A stretch of 64,000 bases of DNA, taken from Zygnema cylindricum (taxonomy: Eukaryota; Streptophyta; Zygnematophyceae; Zygnematales; Zygnemataceae). The position numbers were made by a program, and so were the translations under genes. Numbering within the stretch: position 1 is the stretch's first letter; each line of letters starts with the position of its first letter. A model generated the notes under the pieces. That model worked only from the letters and a program-made list of their open reading frames with translations, was not told where the DNA came from and did no database searches. This document shows, piece after piece, positions 59,870 to 64,000 of the stretch. Location: positions 113,446-177,445 of the forward strand of contig JBBHKE010000791.1 of the NCBI GenBank assembly GCA_037447655.1. Reading direction: 5' to 3'.

Positions 59870-61100
59870 GGTCCCTGTAAAAAAGACGCCACACTAATTT
59901 ACTCGTGGGAATATCTCGGTGGCGACAAGACTGTACAGATTTTGGTCCGACGTCGTGGAACCCGCGGACATTTCAGATCCTGTCCGCGAAGTCGTCGGTC
60001 GCCGGAATTCACGCAAACCGACCAAATTTGATGTCCAGGAGTTTTTCACGAACCGACTTACTTCGCCGGCCGAAATTCCCGCGACCAATTTATGTCGATG
60101 TACGGATGGTCGCGAACTGAAACATGAACTCGAAGTGATGTCAGCGCTATCGTGCATTTGAAACGCGAATCGACGGCCACAAATGATGCAGAAGAATGGA
60201 CGCTCCGGATGCAAGCTGCACGCAAGTCCATTTTAAGTTGTGGACCTTTGGAGGTCGCACGCATTCACATGTAGCGTAGGAAGGGTTTTTATCCGCAGGT
60301 TGTAGATTCAGTAACGTAAGGCATACGATTTTGGTTGCCTATTGGCCAGAATCCAAACTAGGAGCAAACAACTACATAGAATGCATGTATTCGTAGTAGG
60401 TTAAAAGCTAAGTTGTAAACTTTGAACTTAGCGAATTTTAGACAAATTCTGTGCTCGCAATTTCAAGAGCACAAGAATTCTCTCCTTTTAGAAGATTTGA
60501 CCTAAACTTTGAGGATTTTCTTGTGAAATTGTTTGGATGGTTTTAGTGGCTATTTTTCTTGCCATTAAGCATTCTGCTGCCTAGCTCTTACTTTCTTGCC
60601 TTGTAAATCTGCCTTACAAATTAATCTACACGGCTCACGCCGAGACCTAACCGGTTTCCCTTCACTTCTTCTCTCGTCCTATCAAGTGGATTGTTGCTCA
60701 GCCTTCTATCTGAAACTGTTACTAAACCTAGGATTGTGATTGGACAGTTTTGGGTTTGCTTGTGTGGTTCGCTTGGGGAATGGTGAATTAGGGTTGACTT
60801 TCACTATTTTTTTCGCTTGTGGATAAATCTGGTTATCTTGGATTTGCTCTCAGCTTTTCATATTTTCAGTCTAGGTGTTGTGATATTTGGGTTAGATCTT
60901 TACTGATCGAACTCCTGTAAGGAATATAAATTGACCAAGGAGCCTAGTTGCTATTCGTTAGAATAATATAAATAAACTGATCCTCCTTACTTCCTCTCTC
61001 ATTCTACCTTTTTCTTTTATTGTTATATGTTTATTTTTAGTTTGTTGCATGTCATCATTTTCCTTTGCGGCAGATTGTGATGCATGTTTATCATTTTGTT
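59870..61100 (+). mobile_element. insertion of about 1.2 kb splitting the RT element
   Basis: RT-element coding stops making sense near 59860 and resumes near 61107 (HDIDDRLIDILHTLLG). The intervening DNA holds an open frame at 59919-60161 plus a second-frame continuation to about 60273 (RELKHELEVMS, EWTLRMQAARKSIL). An AT-rich tail with TATA-like words follows at 60930-60975. It could be a gag-plus-LTR relic, but no LTR pair, PBS or TSD was found. Confidence 0.45.
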
Positions 61101-62164
61101 TGACACATGCACGACATTGACGATCGCCTCATAGACATCCTCCACACTCTGTTGGGTCGTGGGGTATTTGATCCCGAGTTTGGGCCATCGGCCCGCATTC
61201 AAGCATCCCTCCCTGTCTCTACTGGGGGGTTGGGTCTATTATCGAAAACTCGTGTTGCTCCCGCTGCCTATTTGGGAAGGTTGTGTCTTGATGCCTCTAC
61301 TCTTGTTTCCCGTTTTTTGGCTGGGGACACCCCCGTTCTAGCTACTGTTATCCTCTGTGTTTTATACGGTGTGTTTGCCTTCCAACGATCTCTATTGGCG
61401 CGTCACGTTCTCTTCCTCCCCATGCCCTAGTGGATATGCCAATTTTCTTCGCACTTTTTACAAAATCTGTTGAGCGTGTCAAGAATCGATTTCTGGTCGG
61501 GTTATCACCGTCATTAAATCCGAGCTTCTCCAGGAGCTTCCCTCGCTTCCCTCCATTCTTTGCGTGCCTGTCTTCTCTTGTGGTGGACCTAGCTCTGGGT
61601 CTTGGCTTTTCGCCACACCTATTAGGTCCACTCTCCGATTTCCACCGGCTCAATTCACCACCGCCATCCGATTTCGCCTTGGCCTCCCCCATCCTCTTTT
61701 ACTTGGCTCTCTTTTTTGTGCATGTGGTCGTGTGTTGGGGTCCGATGGTGTCCAATTGCTTCGTTGCTCCCATGGGGAAGATTTGATCGAGGCGCACGAC
61801 ACTATTCGCGACACCGTTGCGACTATCGCTTCGGAAAGGGGCTTTTATATGCGTCGATAGGTTTCTTATATTATTCCCTCGCGTTCGGATCGATGTTGTT
61901 TTGCTTGATGGTGCCCGTCGCATTTTCGGTGATATTGTTTTGGCGAACCCTACTTCATCTACAGTTGTTGGTCAGGCGGCTCGACATCTTGGGGTGGCAG
62001 CTCGTGATGCTGCTAAGGCGAAGGAGCGTGATTATGCCCACCGGGACCCTATGGATGACTTTATTCCGATGGCGGTCGAGATCTTTGGTTGTTTGGGTGT
62101 TGCACTAGACGAGTTTTTCCGTACTTGTGCTCAACGTGCTTTCCAGCGCCGAGGACCTGGGAGC

Positions 62165-62242
62165 CCTCCTCTTTCGGTCCTTACATTTTTATATTGCGAG
62201 CGGCCTCCTCTTTCGGTCCTTACTTTTTTATATCGCCAGCGG
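62165..62242 (+). repeat. 39-bp in-frame tandem duplication
   Basis: Copies 62165-62203 and 62204-62242 share cctcctctttcggtccttac and differ at a few positions. It adds 13 codons (PPLSVLTFLY..) to the C-terminal domain of the RT element. Confidence 0.92.
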
Positions 62243-62611
62243 TTATCTGTGGCTTTATAACGGGTGCATGCTTCTATTGTCTTTCAATCGAGTATTGCGG
62301 TTATGGATCGTCGACGTGTTCCGAAACTCCCTCAACGTGCTCCTCCGGGCTGGGGGGACTTACGTGGTTGCTTTTTGTAGATGTTTTAATTGAGTTGGGG
62401 TTGGGGTTGGGGTTGTTGTTTTGGTTTTGTGAGTTGCCGTGCTTTTCATTTTTAGTTTGGGTGCTTTTATTTTCCTTGATGATTGTTTCTTTTTTTGTTT
62501 TTGTGTTCCCATCGCTCTATTTGTTTTTTATTGTAGTTTTTAAGTGTTGGCCATGCCACCCTTTTTGTACCTCGGACTCAGATGGGTTACCATCGTGCTT
62601 TTTAACTTAAT

Positions 62612-62617
62612 TTATCC

Positions 62618-62664
<47 letters not shown>

Positions 62665-62800
62665 GTTCTTACTTAGTTATAGGTGAGGATTTATTGTTTT
62701 TAATTAGTAAAGGTTGGTAGTTTAGGGTTTGTTATTGATTTAATATTCGTTTTATTTACATTGAGAATTTTCAATTCATGTTCATTTATAATAATAATGT
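62612..62800 (+). repeat. poly-T tract and resumption of the satellite array
   Basis: A T-run of about 44 bases ends at 62660. The interrupted unit then resumes: acagttcttacttagttata, ggtgaggattta and aaaggttggtagtttagggt. This matches the second half of the units at 56453-57410. Confidence 0.85.
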
Positions 62801-62882
62801 GCATTTGCTAATCATGATTAAATCACAGTTTTTAATTGTAGATAATGTGCATTTTGACTCAATTTATTTTTTATTTTAAGTG

Positions 62883-63107
62883 TACACCGTGTATCGTAAT
62901 TAGATTTAATATTTTTTTGGCCACTGAAAACATCTTTTCTCCATACACATTTGTCTAATTTTCAATTTAAAACTGCCTTTCGTAAGCTGAGAATTTTATC
63001 TTTCAATCGCAACCGTCAGATCCAGAATCCGACATGTGTGTACGGATAAAATATGTTTTTAGAGGCGAAAAAAACATTAACGTTAATTGCGATTCCCAAA
63101 TTTGTAT
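62883..63107. mobile_element. TA-flanked MITE, degraded right end
   Basis: The left end TACACCGTGTATCGTAATTA is followed by the family interior (cactgaaaacatcttttctcc). The centre is inverted relative to 38063 (caatcgcaaccgtcagatcc). The right end keeps only gttaattgcgattcc. Its limits are approximate. Confidence 0.7.
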
Positions 63108-64000
63108 TATAGACTAAAGAACAACATTTATTTCAGTTGTGTCATTGCCACTGATGCACCTTCCTTCCAATGGTATAAAATGCTCAAACTTTCGCAGACT
63201 TTCTTTCGACAAAGCACATTTTTTTCTACAGTTGAGAAAGTTGTGTCGTCTTCAAACCCTAAAAATTGTGCACTAGCCCATTATACGATTGATGTTAGTT
63301 TAGGGCAGATGAAGATATATTCGTAGGAGAGAGAAGTATAGGATGAGGTATCATTCTCGAAAAAAAAGCAAAAGCGTTATAGTTACCCTTAGAAAAAGAC
63401 ATCTTAGGATAAAAAATGAAAAGAGAAGCAAAAAACTACTTGGTATTCCAAAACATAACTTGTTTCTTTTTATATTTTTCTCTATTTTTTGTGCGTGTGT
63501 TAATAGGCGTTGAATTTAAAAAATGGCAGTAGTTGATACCTTTTGCTATAAATTTGTGTTTTTTAAATGTTAAAAAAACAAAAGGTTTCAAATTTCCATT
63601 TCAAAAATGAAACTAAAATTTGAGTAATAAAGGCGCGGCAATTTAGAATGTAGAGGTGTACGCGATATATTTTTAGGGAATTGCTAATCGCAAAGACAAT
63701 TTTTGTTGCGCGCAGGTAGTTGTCAGAAATTGTACATTTGAAGTACAGTTTCTTACAAGCTACGTACCTTTAAGTTCAGATTTGACGGTCAATCCGTCCA
63801 ACAACTTTGATTGGCGAAATATTGTAACGTCGGTTAAAAACTGTCGCACTTGCGACTGTCGACCGTCATGAAAAAAAAAACAATTCACACGGTCGGCGCA
63901 GGTTTACTATAACAAAACTGAGGCAGCCACATATAAATAAAATGGTTGCGTGCAGGTAGTTACTCACTTCACATGAGCTCCACTGTGAAAGCACACACTG
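63108..64000. other. unassigned end of window
   Basis: No gene is recognised. The word tgcgcgcaggtagttgt near 63707 recurs as tgcgtgcaggtagttac near 63947, a 240-bp spaced direct repeat that may mark the edges of another element. Confidence 0.4.

Larger units (their letters stand above)
57700..62610 (+). pseudogene. decayed zinc-finger / reverse-transcriptase retroelement
   Basis: Parts run in order on the plus strand. At 57975-58040 is a C2HC finger (CPGC then FLH and TQSC). At 58100-58870 is a spacer domain in shifting frames. At 58870-59185 is the RT N-half (RLVVVAKPNGGIRFIAVGEA, FSPRQFGVATRGG, FQVDVSNVSN). At 59230-59860 is the RT C-half (GDSLGGPLFALAF; catalytic-loop region VVDDTH). At 61107-61340 is ARIQASLPVSTGGLGLLSKT. 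At 61880-62170 is a C-terminal domain (IDVVLLDGARRIFGDIVL, FIPMAVEIFG). RT elements with this PAVGE/IAVGE motif are a known non-LTR-like group. Stops (for example just before GDSLGG), an 11-G run at 58719-58729 and an insertion make it inactive. Subclass not assigned. Confidence 0.8.

Noticed and set aside
59919-60161. 80-aa frame taken as gag
   Set aside because: Plausible composition but no zinc knuckle or recognisable gag motif. Kept only as part of the unidentified insertion.
1-64000. tRNA, rRNA, CRISPR or prokaryotic operon features
   Set aside because: No cloverleaf B-box, rRNA core motif or spaced identical repeats were seen. Spliced genes show a eukaryotic nuclear sequence.

Overview
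The window looks like nuclear DNA of a plant-lineage (streptophyte) eukaryote. It holds spliced genes with GT-AG introns, a malectin-type receptor-like kinase, a MIS12 kinetochore gene, a BTB-domain gene and a glycine-rich protein gene. These sit among abundant class I and class II transposon relics, MITEs and simple repeats. Introns are very long and the DNA is AT-rich. The MIS12 and kinase proteins are only moderately like the flowering-plant ones I know. A seedless plant or charophyte alga such as Chara is my guess, but the sequence alone does not settle it.

Layout. Positions 1-3.5 kb hold a minus-strand gene with a Kelch-like exon, a BTB fold and a BACK-like helix region. Positions 4.4-5.9 kb hold a repeat cluster with two nearly identical 233-bp direct repeats. 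Positions 6.2-11.4 kb hold a plus-strand MIS12 gene whose introns carry MITEs, a five-copy tandem repeat and a pyrimidine tract. Positions 14.06-14.63 kb hold the last exon of a minus-strand glycine-rich gene. Positions 14.6-24 kb are a nested transposon field. It contains TA-flanked MITEs, a hAT-type element with a perfect 8-bp target duplication, and a 1.47-kb PIF/Harbinger-type element inserted inside a MITE. Positions 24.4-26 kb are low-complexity and degenerate hexanucleotide sequence.

Positions 27.1-55.2 kb hold a plus-strand receptor-like kinase spread over at least 15 exons. In order these encode a first malectin domain, a linker, a second malectin domain, a proline-rich stalk, a transmembrane segment and a complete Ser/Thr kinase. 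Its introns contain a degenerate Ty3/gypsy pol, a Ty1/copia RNase H relic, several MITEs, purine/pyrimidine tracts and local duplications. One kinase intron appears to be GC-AG. Positions 55.7-56.0 kb hold a copia integrase relic. Positions 56.45-62.8 kb hold a satellite-like tandem array of about 210-280 bp units that is split by a decayed reverse-transcriptase element. That element has an N-terminal zinc finger, an RT and a C-terminal conserved domain, and a further 1.2 kb insertion interrupts it. The window ends in another MITE and unassigned sequence.

The genes have unrelated roles (kinetochore, receptor signalling, ubiquitin-adaptor-like and possibly membrane or lipid functions) and nothing indicates co-regulation. 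Exon limits were set by eye from splice motifs, reading-frame continuity and family resemblance. Where the phases did not join, I say so.
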